A stretch of DNA of 53,023 nucleotides from positions 1-53,023 of the forward strand of contig JAEZIA010000436.1 of the NCBI GenBank assembly GCA_023416315.1, read 5' to 3'. The DNA is from Actinomycetes bacterium (lineage in GTDB: Bacteria > Actinomycetota > Actinomycetes > Mycobacteriales > Mycobacteriaceae). Numbering within the stretch: position 1 is the stretch's first letter; every line of letters begins with the position of its first letter. The position numbers were made by a program, and so were the translations under genes. Below, piece by piece: positions 1-8,336 of this stretch. The notes beneath the pieces are model-generated. The model made no database searches. It worked only from the letters and a program-made list of their open reading frames with translations, and had not been told where the DNA came from.

Positions 1-2
1 GG

Positions 3-131
3 GTGGCCGAGGGCTGGAACCGCGGCGGGACGATCGACAAGGGTGCCCGTTGGGATCCCGCCGAACTCGGCCCCGTGGTCAGCGACCTGATCGCCAAGTC
101 GCGCACGCCGCTGCCGGTCTTCGGCGCGTAG
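3..131 (+). CDS. C-terminal fragment, probable SDR oxidoreductase (Rv3548c-like)
   Basis: An open frame enters from the left edge and ends at TAG 129-131. It gives about 42 residues ending in SRTPLPVFGA. The fragment lacks catalytic motifs, so function cannot be read from it. Position is the only clue: in the M. tuberculosis order I recall, the gene facing ddn is the short-chain dehydrogenase Rv3548c, and here it would lie on the plus strand as seen. The stretch WNRGGTIDKGARWDP is compatible with the C-terminal tail of such SDRs. The 5' part lies outside the window. Confidence 0.45.
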   Translation: MAEGWNRGGTIDKGARWDPAELGPVVSDLIAKSRTPLPVFGA

Positions 132-159
132 CGCTCGGTGACGTTCGGCGCGTCAGACG

Positions 160-621
160 TCACAGCGGCTCGCACACCACCAGCGGGATGCGCCGGTCCG
201 CGGCGTCCTGATATCCCTTGTACGGCGGGTAGATTCGGGTGAGTTGCCGCCAGTACACCCGTCGCTCGTCGTCGGTGGCGTCGCGCGCGGTCATGTCTCG
301 GACCTTGTCGCGCACCTGAACAGTCACCAACGGGTCGGCCTTCAGGTTCAGGTACCACGCGGGATTGGAGTCTCGGCCGCCGTAGGACGCGGGCAGCACG
401 ATGCGGTCGCCGGCTCGCAGATACAGCGTGGCGGTGGTGCGCGGCCGCCCCGATTTGCGGCCCGTCGTCGTCAGCAGCGCGGCCGGAAACCACAGCAGCC
501 GGGAACCCAGGAGTCCGTTCGTGCGCTGATACACCGCGATGTGGACGCGGGCGAAGTACTTCATGGCCGTGGCCAAAAGGCCGGAGTTGCGGATGGGGTG
601 GGACTGTTCGGTCACGTCCAT
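160..621 (-). CDS. Deazaflavin (F420)-dependent nitroreductase family protein, Ddn paralogue
   Basis: A 153-residue protein of the Ddn/Rv3547 split-barrel family, which binds F420H2 and reduces quinones or nitroaromatics. Visible family motifs are ALLTTTGRKSGRPR (about 48-61), a YGGRDSNPAWYLNLKADP block and the C-terminal IPLVVCEP. Its N-terminus (MDVTEQSHPIRNSG) differs from the MPK...KWMSR start of true Ddn, which is found instead at 16737-17192. This copy is therefore a paralogue. It lies 27 bp downstream of the amidohydrolase gene on the same strand and may be cotranscribed with it. The physiological substrate is unknown. Confidence 0.85.
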   Translation of the reverse strand: MDVTEQSHPIRNSGLLATAMKYFARVHIAVYQRTNGLLGSRLLWFPAALLTTTGRKSGRPRTTATLYLRAGDRIVLPASYGGRDSNPAWYLNLKADPLVTVQVRDKVRDMTARDATDDERRVYWRQLTRIYPPYKGYQDAADRRIPLVVCEPL

Positions 622-648
622 ACATTGCCCCCGATCGCCGGTGGCAAA

Positions 649-2331
649 TCACGCCCGGTGCACCACCTCGCCGCCGACCATCGTCAGTGCCGCCTGGAGG
701 GTCCCGATGTCCTCGGTGTCGAACACATCACCGTCGAGGGCGACGAGGTCGGCGATCCTGCCGACCTCGATGGTGCCCCGCTCCCCGTCGTGGTTGGTGT
801 ATGCCGAGCCTGCGGTGTATGCCGTCAAGGCCGCGCGCAGGTCGATCGCCTCCTGCGCCTGCAGGGGAGCGTCGAAAACGTCCGTGCCGACCGCGTGCGG
901 GTCGGCGCGGGTGCCGGTGCGGTGGACGGCAGTGTGGATGGCCCACAGGGGATTCGGATCGGTGACGGGCCAGTCGCTGCCCATCGCCAGGCGCGCACCG
1001 TGGCGCTGCAATGACCCGAACGGGAAGTGCCACCGCTCGCGTTCGGCTCCCAGCAGCGGTAGCTTGCGCTCGACGATCTCGGTGTCTCGACGGGCCCACA
1101 GCGCCTGGATGTTGGCGATCACGCCCAGTGCACCGAACCGGGGGATATCGCTGGGGTCGACGATATCGAGATGCGCAATGTGGTGTCGCCCGTCGAACTG
1201 CGGCGTCGATCGGATGGCCACTTCCAGCGCGTCGAGGCACTCGCGCACAGCGCGGTCGCCGACGGCGTGCATGTGGATCTGAAAGCGCTCGGCCGCAAGC
1301 CGAGTCGTGATCTCGGTGAGCTCGCTAGCGTCGATGAACGACATACCCGTCGGCGCACTACCGGAGGTGCCCTGATAGGGCGCAAGCATCGCTGCCGTGC
1401 AGTTCTCGCAGATGCCGTCCTGCATCACCTTGACGGTCGAGGCACTGAACCGGCCGTGCCCCGCCGCGGCGCGGCGAGCCAGTAGCTCGTCCATCTGGGC
1501 CAGGCCGGCGTCGGCCGTCCACCACAGCGCTCCGACCACCCGCGCGGTCAGTTCGCCGGCCGCGTCCGCGTCGAGGTAGGTGGCGAGGATATCGGTGAGC
1601 CCGAACGCCGGAATGCCGACGCCCGCATCCTGCCAACTCGTGACGCCGACAGCGTGCAATCGCCGCTGCGCCTCCAGCAGGGCACGCCGGAGGAACTCCG
1701 GTGTGGTTTGCGGGATGAGGCGGTTGAGCGGTTCGGCGGCGCTTTCGAAGAGCATCCCGGTCGGCTCCCCGTCGGGGTCGCGAACGATGCGTCCCCCCGG
1801 CGGATCGGGGGTGGTGGCATCGACCCCGGCGAGGGCGAGGGCCCGACTGTTGACCCAGACGCCGTGGCCGTCGTGGCTCGACAGCACCACGGGGCGCTCG
1901 GCGACCACATCGTCGATATCGGCTGCGGTGGGGAAACCCCCGTTGAACGCATCGCCGTACCAGCCGCTTCCCGCGATGACGTGATCCTCGGGATGGGCTG
2001 CGGCGTAGTCGGCTATCGCCGTCCGATATCCGGCCCGGTCGTGCGCAAGCATCGACAGATCGCAACGGAGAGCCTGCATTCCGGCGGCGACGGGATGGAC
2101 GTGGGCGTCGATGAAGCCGGGCAGTAATGTCGCGCCACCGAGGTCGATGATGTGCGTGCCGACACCGAGCAGGTCGCGATCGACACCGCGCCCGACGGCG
2201 ACGATCCGGCCGTCCCGTACGGCGACGCTATCGGCGGGGTCGGCACCGTCGGGGCGGAAGACCGCAGCGTTGACGAAGACGGAGTCGGCGTGCACCGGGA
2301 GATCGTCACGCTGCTCCCGATGCCCCGTCAA
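649..2331 (-). CDS. YtcJ-like amidohydrolase (amidohydrolase family 3)
   Basis: A 560-residue metal-dependent amidohydrolase of the YtcJ/amidohydrolase_3 type. Seen in the sequence: an N-terminal beta-sandwich portion, the metal-site motif GFIDAHVHP (about 75-83), conserved histidines in MHAVGDRAV and HIAHLDIV, and a late GSDWPVTDPNP. Members hydrolyse amide, ester or cyclic amide bonds, but substrates are mostly unknown. The chosen start is TTG at 2331; a later GTG is possible. The gene diverges from the NCS1 permease and shares its 142-bp upstream region, which fits a role in opening an imported cyclic or amide compound. That link is inference. Confidence 0.85.
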   Translation of the reverse strand: MTGHREQRDDLPVHADSVFVNAAVFRPDGADPADSVAVRDGRIVAVGRGVDRDLLGVGTHIIDLGGATLLPGFIDAHVHPVAAGMQALRCDLSMLAHDRAGYRTAIADYAAAHPEDHVIAGSGWYGDAFNGGFPTAADIDDVVAERPVVLSSHDGHGVWVNSRALALAGVDATTPDPPGGRIVRDPDGEPTGMLFESAAEPLNRLIPQTTPEFLRRALLEAQRRLHAVGVTSWQDAGVGIPAFGLTDILATYLDADAAGELTARVVGALWWTADAGLAQMDELLARRAAAGHGRFSASTVKVMQDGICENCTAAMLAPYQGTSGSAPTGMSFIDASELTEITTRLAAERFQIHMHAVGDRAVRECLDALEVAIRSTPQFDGRHHIAHLDIVDPSDIPRFGALGVIANIQALWARRDTEIVERKLPLLGAERERWHFPFGSLQRHGARLAMGSDWPVTDPNPLWAIHTAVHRTGTRADPHAVGTDVFDAPLQAQEAIDLRAALTAYTAGSAYTNHDGERGTIEVGRIADLVALDGDVFDTEDIGTLQAALTMVGGEVVHRA

Positions 2332-2379
2332 CGCGGACTTCCCGCTGGTCTACATCGATGAAACAGATCTAGCAATCCG

Positions 2380-2405
2380 ATTCTTTGTGATTTATCCGTT
2401 TCAAC
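2380..2405 (+). promoter_or_regulatory. Candidate TetR operator half-site upstream of the permease
   Basis: ATTCTTTGTG at 2380-2389 matches the left arm (ATTCTTTGCG) of the large palindrome at 6163-6194 in 9 of 10 positions; the right arm is poorly kept. It lies in the divergent region between the amidohydrolase and the NCS1 permease. Its role as an operator is inferred from recurrence upstream of tetR and the aminotransferase. Confidence 0.4.
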
Positions 2406-2473
2406 CCTGGCCGAATACTGATAGCGATCGCGGCCTCAGCCGCGGAAAACGTCGTATGTGAAGGCCGGTAGCC

Positions 2474-3877
2474 ATGACCGCACCCAGCTCCAGACCGGAA
2501 TCCGTCGAACGCCGGACGATTGACCATGTCCCGTTGGACGAACGTCATGGCCGCGCGCGTGACCTGTTCACCGTGTGGTTCGGCTCCAACATCATGTTGC
2601 TGACGATCATCACCGGGGCGTTGTCCACCACCGTGTTCGGTCTGCCGTGGTGGGCCGGCGCGCTTGCGGTGGTGCTGGGCAACGTCGTCGGAGCCGTCGT
2701 GATGGCATTGCATGCGGCTCAGGGGCCGCAGATGGGTGTTCCCCAGATGCTGCAGACCCGCGCTCAGTTCGGGTCGTACGGCAGCCTGCTGGTCGTGGTC
2801 CTCGTCGTGTTCATGTACCTGGGCTTCTTCGCCTCGAACGCGGTTCTCGGCGGGCAGGCCCTCTCACACGTAACGGGGCTGCCGACAAACTGGTCGATCG
2901 TGGTCATCGGGTTGATCAGCGTGGCCGCCACGATCGTCGGCTACCGGCTGATTCACCGGGTGACGGCGGTGTTGTCGGTCGTGGCCGGGGGTGCGCTGGT
3001 CGTCGCGTTCGTGTGGATTGTCGGCGTCAACGGCGTGCCCGATGGAACCTGGCACACCGACGGATTCACCTGGGCCGGCTTCATGGCGACGTTGTCGGTG
3101 GCAGCTCTGTGGCAGATCGCTTACGCCCCATATGTTTCCGACTACACCCGGTACATGCCCAAGGACACCGGCCAGCGGGCCGCGTTCTGGGGCACATATG
3201 CAGGGTGTGTGCTCGGTTCGGTGTTGCCCATGCTGCTCGGTGTGCTGGTGGGTGCCGCGCTGCCTGATGCCGAGACACTCGATGGGCTCTCGACGCTGAC
3301 CCACGGCGTCACCACCGGGGTGTTCGCGATCTTCGCGATCGGTATCACCGCCACCAACGCGATGAACCTGTACTGCGGAACGCTGTCGACGATCACGATC
3401 GGACAGAACATCGTTCCGCGCTGGAATCCCCAGGCAGGCAGCCGCGCGGTGGTCGCGATCGTGCTCTTCGTGCTCACCCTGATCCCCGCGCTCCTCAGCG
3501 CTGACGACTTCCTGGCCAATTACGCCAACTTCCTTGCGCTCCTGTTGTGCGTGCTGATTCCGTGGACGGCGGTCAACCTCGTCGACTACTACCTGTTGCG
3601 CCATGGCCACTACGACATCGACGCGCTCTTCGAACGTGACGGCGGCATCTACGGCCGCTTCAATTGGGTCGCCATCGGCTGCTATTTCGCCGGCATCCTG
3701 GTGCAGATCCCGTTCCTGTCGACGACCCTGTTCACCGGCTTCGCCGCCGAGGCGATTGGCAAGGTGGACGTGTCATGGATCGTCGGGCTCGCTGTCATCT
3801 GCCCGCTGTATTACGTGCTGATGCGGCCACGGGTGTCCGCGACCACCGTCACCGGCGCGGCACCGAGCATCGCGTGA
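2474..3877 (+). CDS. NCS1-family nucleobase/cofactor permease
   Basis: A 467-residue integral membrane protein with about 12 hydrophobic segments. NCS1 hallmarks include an early QGPQMGVPQMLQTRAQFG segment (about 82-99) and YVSDYTRYMP (about 221-230). NCS1 carriers import purines, cytosine, allantoin, hydantoins, thiamine or vitamin B6-like compounds by Na+ or H+ symport; the substrate cannot be read here. The ATG at 2474 follows an AAGG at 2461-2464. The stop overlaps the GTG start of the GMC oxidoreductase gene (GTGA), so the two are probably translationally coupled. As the only carrier in the island, it most likely brings in the compound that the surrounding enzymes degrade. Confidence 0.9.
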   Translation: MTAPSSRPESVERRTIDHVPLDERHGRARDLFTVWFGSNIMLLTIITGALSTTVFGLPWWAGALAVVLGNVVGAVVMALHAAQGPQMGVPQMLQTRAQFGSYGSLLVVVLVVFMYLGFFASNAVLGGQALSHVTGLPTNWSIVVIGLISVAATIVGYRLIHRVTAVLSVVAGGALVVAFVWIVGVNGVPDGTWHTDGFTWAGFMATLSVAALWQIAYAPYVSDYTRYMPKDTGQRAAFWGTYAGCVLGSVLPMLLGVLVGAALPDAETLDGLSTLTHGVTTGVFAIFAIGITATNAMNLYCGTLSTITIGQNIVPRWNPQAGSRAVVAIVLFVLTLIPALLSADDFLANYANFLALLLCVLIPWTAVNLVDYYLLRHGHYDIDALFERDGGIYGRFNWVAIGCYFAGILVQIPFLSTTLFTGFAAEAIGKVDVSWIVGLAVICPLYYVLMRPRVSATTVTGAAPSIA

Positions 3878-5439
3878 GTTCCTGCGATTTCCTGGTTGTC
3901 GGCGGCGGTACGGCGGGATGCATTGTTGCCAGCCGTCTTTCGGAGAACCCCAAGGTGCGGGTGACGCTCATCGAGCCCGGCCCCTCCGACGCCGACGAGC
4001 CCCGCGCCCTGGACATCCGTCGTTGGGCGGAGATGGTGGAGAGCGAGTACGACCTCGACTACCGCAGCATTGCCCAGCAGCGGGGCAACTCCAACATCCG
4101 GCAGGCTCGGATGCGCATCCTGGGCGGTTGTTCCACGGCCAACACGATGATCAGCTGGCGGCCGTTGGCGGCCGACCTTCGGGAGTGGGCGGAACTCGGC
4201 GTCGAGGGCTGGGACCCGGAAACGGTCGACGGCTGCTTTGACAGGCTTGCGACGCCGATCGTTCCGATACCTGCCGAGCATCAGAACCCCTACGTCGCCG
4301 ACGTGGTCGCATCGGCGATCCGGGCCCTGGGCCTGCCCGCGCGGTCGAACTGGAACAGCGACGCCGACTTCGCCCGCAGCGGCGTGGGCGCGGGCTTCTT
4401 CGAGATCGGCTACACGCCGGAGACCCATCTGCGTTCGTCCACGTCGGTGCATTATCTGCACGACATCATGGGCGCGCGCGACAACCTGACCGTCCGGCAC
4501 GGGCTGCGCGCGGTGCGGATCCTCCTCGAAGACGGGGCTGCGGTAGGCGTGCTCGCGGTCGACGACGATGGAACCGAACACGACATCCGCTCGTCTGGTG
4601 AAGTGATCGTGTCCTGTGGTGCCATCGACTCACCAAAACTGTTGCAGCTCTCCGGAATAGGTCCCCAAGCCGTATTGGCAGCCGCGGGCGTGACGACCGT
4701 CGTGGACAGCCCCGGTGTCGGGGAGAACCTGATGGATCACGCCGAGGGCCTGATCGTCTGGGAGGCTCGGCGCGACATCCCCGACACCTGTGCCACCGGC
4801 TGGGACGCCGGAGCTGCGGTGCGACTGCGCACCGACGGCCCGGAGCGGCCCGACGTTCTCATGCATTTCCCGGTGGAGGCTGTCGCCGACCATGCCGTGT
4901 CTTACGGTGTCCGACTGCCCGATCGGATCGTGGCGTTGGCGCCCAACGTTGCCAAGCCCCTCAGCCGCGGGCGGGTGCGGATCGCAACGGCAGATCCCGC
5001 TGCTCCACCCGACATCGACTACGGCTACTTCACCGACAGCGACGGCGCCGACGAAGCCACGCTGATCGCCGGGATCCGCCTCGCGCGACGGATCGCGGCG
5101 ACCGCACCGATGTCGGAATGGATCGGTGCCGAGGTCTTTCCCGGGGCGGACCTCACCACCGATGAGGAACTCTCGCCCGCACTTCGCGCCACCCACCAGA
5201 CGGTGTACCACGTATCGGGAACGTGCCGGATGGGAGCACCCCAAGACCCGCTGGCAGTGTGTGATTCGAGACTGCGTGTCCGCGGGGTGCGCGGGTTGCG
5301 GGTCGTCGACGCTTCGGTACTCCCGACCATCCCCTCGGTCAACCCCGTGGGGACGATCATGGCGGTCGCCGAGCGCGCCAGCGACCTGATCGCAGAGGAC
5401 AATCGGATTGCGGCGATAAAGTCCTATTCCTTGCGATGA
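3874..5439 (+). CDS. GMC-family FAD oxidoreductase (choline oxidase/dehydrogenase-like)
   Basis: A 521-residue glucose-methanol-choline oxidoreductase that oxidises an alcohol to an aldehyde with FAD. The Rossmann motif FLVVGGGTAGCIVASRLSE (about 5-23) binds ADP. A second signature is GAIDSPKLLQLSGIGP (about 249-264). The catalytic region shows HVSGTCRMG and later SVNPVGTIMAVAERASD; the His/Asn pair resembles choline oxidase rather than the His/His type. The GTG start overlaps the permease stop by four bases. The closest known chemistry would be amino alcohol or pyridoxine-type alcohol oxidation; the actual substrate is unknown. Confidence 0.9.
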   Translation: MSSCDFLVVGGGTAGCIVASRLSENPKVRVTLIEPGPSDADEPRALDIRRWAEMVESEYDLDYRSIAQQRGNSNIRQARMRILGGCSTANTMISWRPLAADLREWAELGVEGWDPETVDGCFDRLATPIVPIPAEHQNPYVADVVASAIRALGLPARSNWNSDADFARSGVGAGFFEIGYTPETHLRSSTSVHYLHDIMGARDNLTVRHGLRAVRILLEDGAAVGVLAVDDDGTEHDIRSSGEVIVSCGAIDSPKLLQLSGIGPQAVLAAAGVTTVVDSPGVGENLMDHAEGLIVWEARRDIPDTCATGWDAGAAVRLRTDGPERPDVLMHFPVEAVADHAVSYGVRLPDRIVALAPNVAKPLSRGRVRIATADPAAPPDIDYGYFTDSDGADEATLIAGIRLARRIAATAPMSEWIGAEVFPGADLTTDEELSPALRATHQTVYHVSGTCRMGAPQDPLAVCDSRLRVRGVRGLRVVDASVLPTIPSVNPVGTIMAVAERASDLIAEDNRIAAIKSYSLR

Positions 5440-5451
5440 AGCGCAGATGAC
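5426..5451 (+). promoter_or_regulatory. Candidate TetR operator upstream of tetR
   Basis: ATTCCTTGCG (5426-5435), a six-base spacer, then CGCAGATGAC. The left arm matches the 6163-6194 palindrome in 9 of 10 bases and the right arm in 6 of 10, with the same spacing. It overlaps the last codons of the GMC gene and lies about 75-100 bp upstream of the tetR start, as expected for autoregulation. Part of it is coding, so chance cannot be excluded. Confidence 0.45.
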
Positions 5452-5524
5452 ACCGGCTGACCGACAGGAGAGCGCGGCGGCGTACCGTACCCTTGGCGGA
5501 CAGGGGGACGGGTAGGAGTAGGCC

Positions 5525-6124
5525 GTGGCGCGAGTGCGTAACCAGGACGCCCGCCGCAGCCAGTTGGTGGCGGCAGCGATCGCGGTCATCGCCGAACGTG
5601 GCCTGGGTGCTGTGCGCGCCAAGGATATTGCCGAGGTCGCTGACGTATCGCCTCGACTGGTGGCCTATTACTACCCGGAGATCGACGATCTCATCGACGA
5701 GGTGTACCGCAGCGCCGTCGATCGGTACTACTGGCAGCGCCTGGACGCGATCAGCAAGCTCGACCGCCCGGTGGACCGGCTGGTCAACCTGATCGAATCG
5801 GGCCTCCCGGCCGGGGACGCCGACATGCTCAGCCGCGCCTTGTACGAGTTCTCTGTCAACGCCGGACGCGACCCCAGCCATGGCACACTCATGACGCTGC
5901 TGTTCGAGCGCGAGGTGTCGCTGTACGTCGCGGTGCTCGAATCTGGTTTGGCATCAGGAGATTTCGTGCTATCGGAGCCCGTGCTAGCGATCGCACAGAA
6001 TTTCGTGGCGCTCGAGGATGCCTTCGGTATGTACATCAATGGGGGCAACTCGTCCTTGGACGCGAGTGGGGCCGTGGCCTTACTGCGCAGTTACGCGCGC
6101 TCGGCTACCGGCATCGCCATCTGA
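5525..6124 (+). CDS. TetR-family transcriptional regulator
   Basis: A 199-residue TetR repressor. The N-terminal helix-turn-helix spans about residues 5-53, including the recognition segment AKDIAEVADVSPRLVAYYYP. The C-terminal ligand-binding and dimerisation domain is diverged, as usual. The HTH is reminiscent of BetI, the choline regulator, in keeping with the adjacent choline-oxidase-like GMC gene, but this is only a general likeness. The GTG start is preceded by GGAG at 5514-5517. It lies between the GMC gene and the aminotransferase gene and probably controls both, through the operator-like repeats described at 2380, 5426 and 6163. Confidence 0.9.
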   Translation: MARVRNQDARRSQLVAAAIAVIAERGLGAVRAKDIAEVADVSPRLVAYYYPEIDDLIDEVYRSAVDRYYWQRLDAISKLDRPVDRLVNLIESGLPAGDADMLSRALYEFSVNAGRDPSHGTLMTLLFEREVSLYVAVLESGLASGDFVLSEPVLAIAQNFVALEDAFGMYINGGNSSLDASGAVALLRSYARSATGIAI

Positions 6125-6162
6125 GAAACCCGCTGTCCCACTTGACGTGAACTCAGTAGAGG

Positions 6163-6194
6163 CGCATTCTTTGCGTTATAGCGCAAAGAATGCG
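6163..6194 (+). promoter_or_regulatory. 32-bp near-perfect palindrome, probable TetR operator
   Basis: Arms CGCATTCTTTGCG (6163-6175) and CGCAAAGAATGCG (6182-6194) are exact reverse complements. The spacer TTATAG is itself symmetric over its central TATA, so 15 of 16 base pairs obey the dyad. It lies 38 bp after the tetR stop and 42 bp before the aminotransferase ATG. There is no T-tract, which argues against a terminator. Related half-sites occur upstream of tetR and the permease. Confidence 0.7.
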
Positions 6195-6236
6195 AGCGAG
6201 GTGAAGCGAGCATCCGTTGAGAGGACGGCACCACCC

Positions 6237-7655
6237 ATGACCGACACGATCGAGAGCCCCAGTACCTCGGTTCATGACGCCGCGGCAAGTGATCTGGGGC
6301 GACTGGCCCAGCGGCACCTCGTCATGAGCTTCACCGCGGGTTCCGCCTATACAGGTGCGCCGCCACCGGTGATGGTCCGCGGTGCGGGCAGTCGCCTGTG
6401 GGACGCCGACGGCCGCGAATACATCGACGCGCTGGCCGGATTGTTCTGCGTCAATGTCGGTTACAGCTTCGGCGCGGAGATCGGTGACGCGGTTCGCAGC
6501 CAGATGGCCGAGTTGCCGTATTACACGAACTGGAACGCTGCCCACCCACCGGCGGTGAAGCTGGCCGCCAAGATCGCCGAATTGGCGCCCCCCGGACTGG
6601 ACCGCGTGTACTTCACCTCCGGTGGCGGTGAGTCCAACGAGGCCGCGGTCAAACTCATCCGCCAATACCACCAGGCTCGTGGTGAGTACACCCGGATCAA
6701 GTTCCTCTCGCGCCGTGCGGCCTACCACGGCACGTCCTACGCGGCGCTGTCGCTCAACGGGATGACCAGTCTACGCAAGCAGTTCGAGCCGTTGATGTAC
6801 GGGTCTCGGCACATCTCCAACAGCAAGCGCTACAAGCGTCCCGCGGAAGAGACCGAACAGCAGTTCACCGATCTACTTCTCAGCGAGCTGGATTCGCTGA
6901 TCGTGCAGGAGGGCCCGGACACGGTGGCGGGGATCTTCCTGGAACCGGTGCAGAATGCCGGGGGTTCGCTGGTGCCTCCGGCGGGATACCACGAAGGAGT
7001 GCGCAAGATCTGCGACCGTTACGGCATCGTCCTGGTCGCCGATGAGGTCATCTGTGGATTCGGCAGGCTCGGTGAATGGTTCGGCTCGACCCGGTTCAAC
7101 GTCGCGCCGGACATCATCACGTTCGCCAAGGGTGTGTCGTCGGCGCACGTGCCGCTCGGTGGCATGATCACCAAGAGTGAGATCCTGGATGCGGTCAACA
7201 ACGGGCCGGACGGAATGTACCTGCACGGCTTGACATTCGGCGGTCACCCCGCAGCCTGCGCGGCCGGTCTGGCGAACATCGCGGTGATGGAGCGCGAGGA
7301 CGTGCTCGGGAACGTCAAGTGTAACGAGGCCCATTTCCGAGCCCAGCTGGACACCCTGCGCGACCAGCGGCTCGTCGGTGATGTTCGAGGCCTGGGCTAC
7401 CACTATTCGCTGGAATTGGTGACCGACAAGGAGCGGCGTGCGTGGGCCGCCGAGACGGCATCCAATGACTTCGTCCACGACATGCTCCAACCAGCCCTGC
7501 TGGAGGCCGGAATCCTCTGCCGCGCAGCGGTGGACCACGAGGGCACGCCGTTGGTCCAGTTCGCCCCACCGCTGGTTTTTGACCGTGCCGACATCGCCGA
7601 ACTGGTCGGGCGGATGCGCCGACTCCTCGATGAGCTGGCCGCCACTGTGAGGTAG
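6237..7655 (+). CDS. Class III omega-aminotransferase (PLP)
   Basis: A 472-residue fold-type I class III aminotransferase. It moves an amino group from an omega-amine or amino acid to pyruvate or another keto acid. Visible features: the TSGGGESNEAAVKL cofactor-phosphate region (about 127-140), Asp269 in VLVADEVICGFGRLGEW, and the PLP-binding lysine at about 298 in DIITFAKGV. The sequence resembles putrescine/beta-alanine-pyruvate aminotransferases. The ATG at 6237 is chosen because the frame before it runs through the intergenic palindrome; a purine-rich GAGAGGA lies 10 bases or more upstream. With the PuuC-like dehydrogenase it could turn an amine into an aldehyde and then an acid (inference). 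Confidence 0.9.
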   Translation: MTDTIESPSTSVHDAAASDLGRLAQRHLVMSFTAGSAYTGAPPPVMVRGAGSRLWDADGREYIDALAGLFCVNVGYSFGAEIGDAVRSQMAELPYYTNWNAAHPPAVKLAAKIAELAPPGLDRVYFTSGGGESNEAAVKLIRQYHQARGEYTRIKFLSRRAAYHGTSYAALSLNGMTSLRKQFEPLMYGSRHISNSKRYKRPAEETEQQFTDLLLSELDSLIVQEGPDTVAGIFLEPVQNAGGSLVPPAGYHEGVRKICDRYGIVLVADEVICGFGRLGEWFGSTRFNVAPDIITFAKGVSSAHVPLGGMITKSEILDAVNNGPDGMYLHGLTFGGHPAACAAGLANIAVMEREDVLGNVKCNEAHFRAQLDTLRDQRLVGDVRGLGYHYSLELVTDKERRAWAAETASNDFVHDMLQPALLEAGILCRAAVDHEGTPLVQFAPPLVFDRADIAELVGRMRRLLDELAATVR

Positions 7656-7702
7656 CTGGTGTCGCGGCCGTGTGGTGGGCCAGGTGTCCGCCGGCGGAAA
7701 TG

Positions 7703-8311
7703 TCAGATGTCGCTGTCAGGGATGCGGCCCACCAAGCGCACCGCGAGGTGGACGCAGGGTCCGATGAAGACCGCGAACAACAGGGTGCCGATGCCCGCGA
7801 CGCCGCCCAGCAGCCAGCCGGCGATCAGTACGGTCGCCTCGACGGCGGCTCGTGCCGCACCCAGTGGCCACCCCGACACTCGCGCGATTCCGGTCATGAG
7901 GCCGTCGCGCGGGCCGGGCCCGAGCCCCGTCGTCAGGTAAAGGCCGCTACCCAGCGCGACGACCAGGATGCCACCGATGCACAGCGTGACCCGCCCCGGG
8001 AGGCTGGTGACGTCGGGCAGCCAGTGCAGCGTGACGTCGAGTGCGGTACCGACGAGAAGCACGTTGGCCACCGTGCCGAGGCCGGGCCTCTGCCGCAGCG
8101 GAATCCACAACAGCAGCACCAGTACGCCGATGAGGTTCGTCATCGATCCGATGGACAGCCCGGTGCGCACCGCGGTGCCTTGCGCGAACACCGTCCACGG
8201 CGAATTGCCCAGCTGCGCCGCGACGATCATCGCCTCCCCGGTGCCGAACAGCCACTGGCCGCCGACGAGGCGCACCGCCCGTAGCGGGCTCGGCGCCCAT
8301 CGGGTCAACAC
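7703..8311 (-). CDS. YczE-like integral membrane protein
   Basis: A 202-residue hydrophobic protein with about five transmembrane segments. It resembles the YczE/YitT-like bacterial membrane protein group, whose biochemical role is unclear. The GTG at 8311 has no convincing ribosome binding site, so the start is uncertain. The gene begins 25 bp after the aldehyde dehydrogenase stop on the same strand and is probably cotranscribed with it. It converges with the aminotransferase gene, leaving 47 bp between their stops. No substrate or partner can be assigned from the sequence; an efflux or accessory transport role is only a guess. Confidence 0.7.
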   Translation of the reverse strand: MLTRWAPSPLRAVRLVGGQWLFGTGEAMIVAAQLGNSPWTVFAQGTAVRTGLSIGSMTNLIGVLVLLLWIPLRQRPGLGTVANVLLVGTALDVTLHWLPDVTSLPGRVTLCIGGILVVALGSGLYLTTGLGPGPRDGLMTGIARVSGWPLGAARAAVEATVLIAGWLLGGVAGIGTLLFAVFIGPCVHLAVRLVGRIPDSDI

Positions 8312-8336
8312 CGAGGACGCCGTGAATTACCTGGTG

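Noticed and set aside
3874..5439. Vitamin B6 degradation led by pyridoxine 4-oxidase
   Set aside because: GMC plus NCS1 fits, but lactonase, pyridoxate dehydrogenase and ring-opening oxygenase genes are missing.
6163..6194. The palindrome after tetR as a rho-independent terminator
   Set aside because: There is no T-tract, and related half-sites occur in two other promoter regions, so an operator explains it better.
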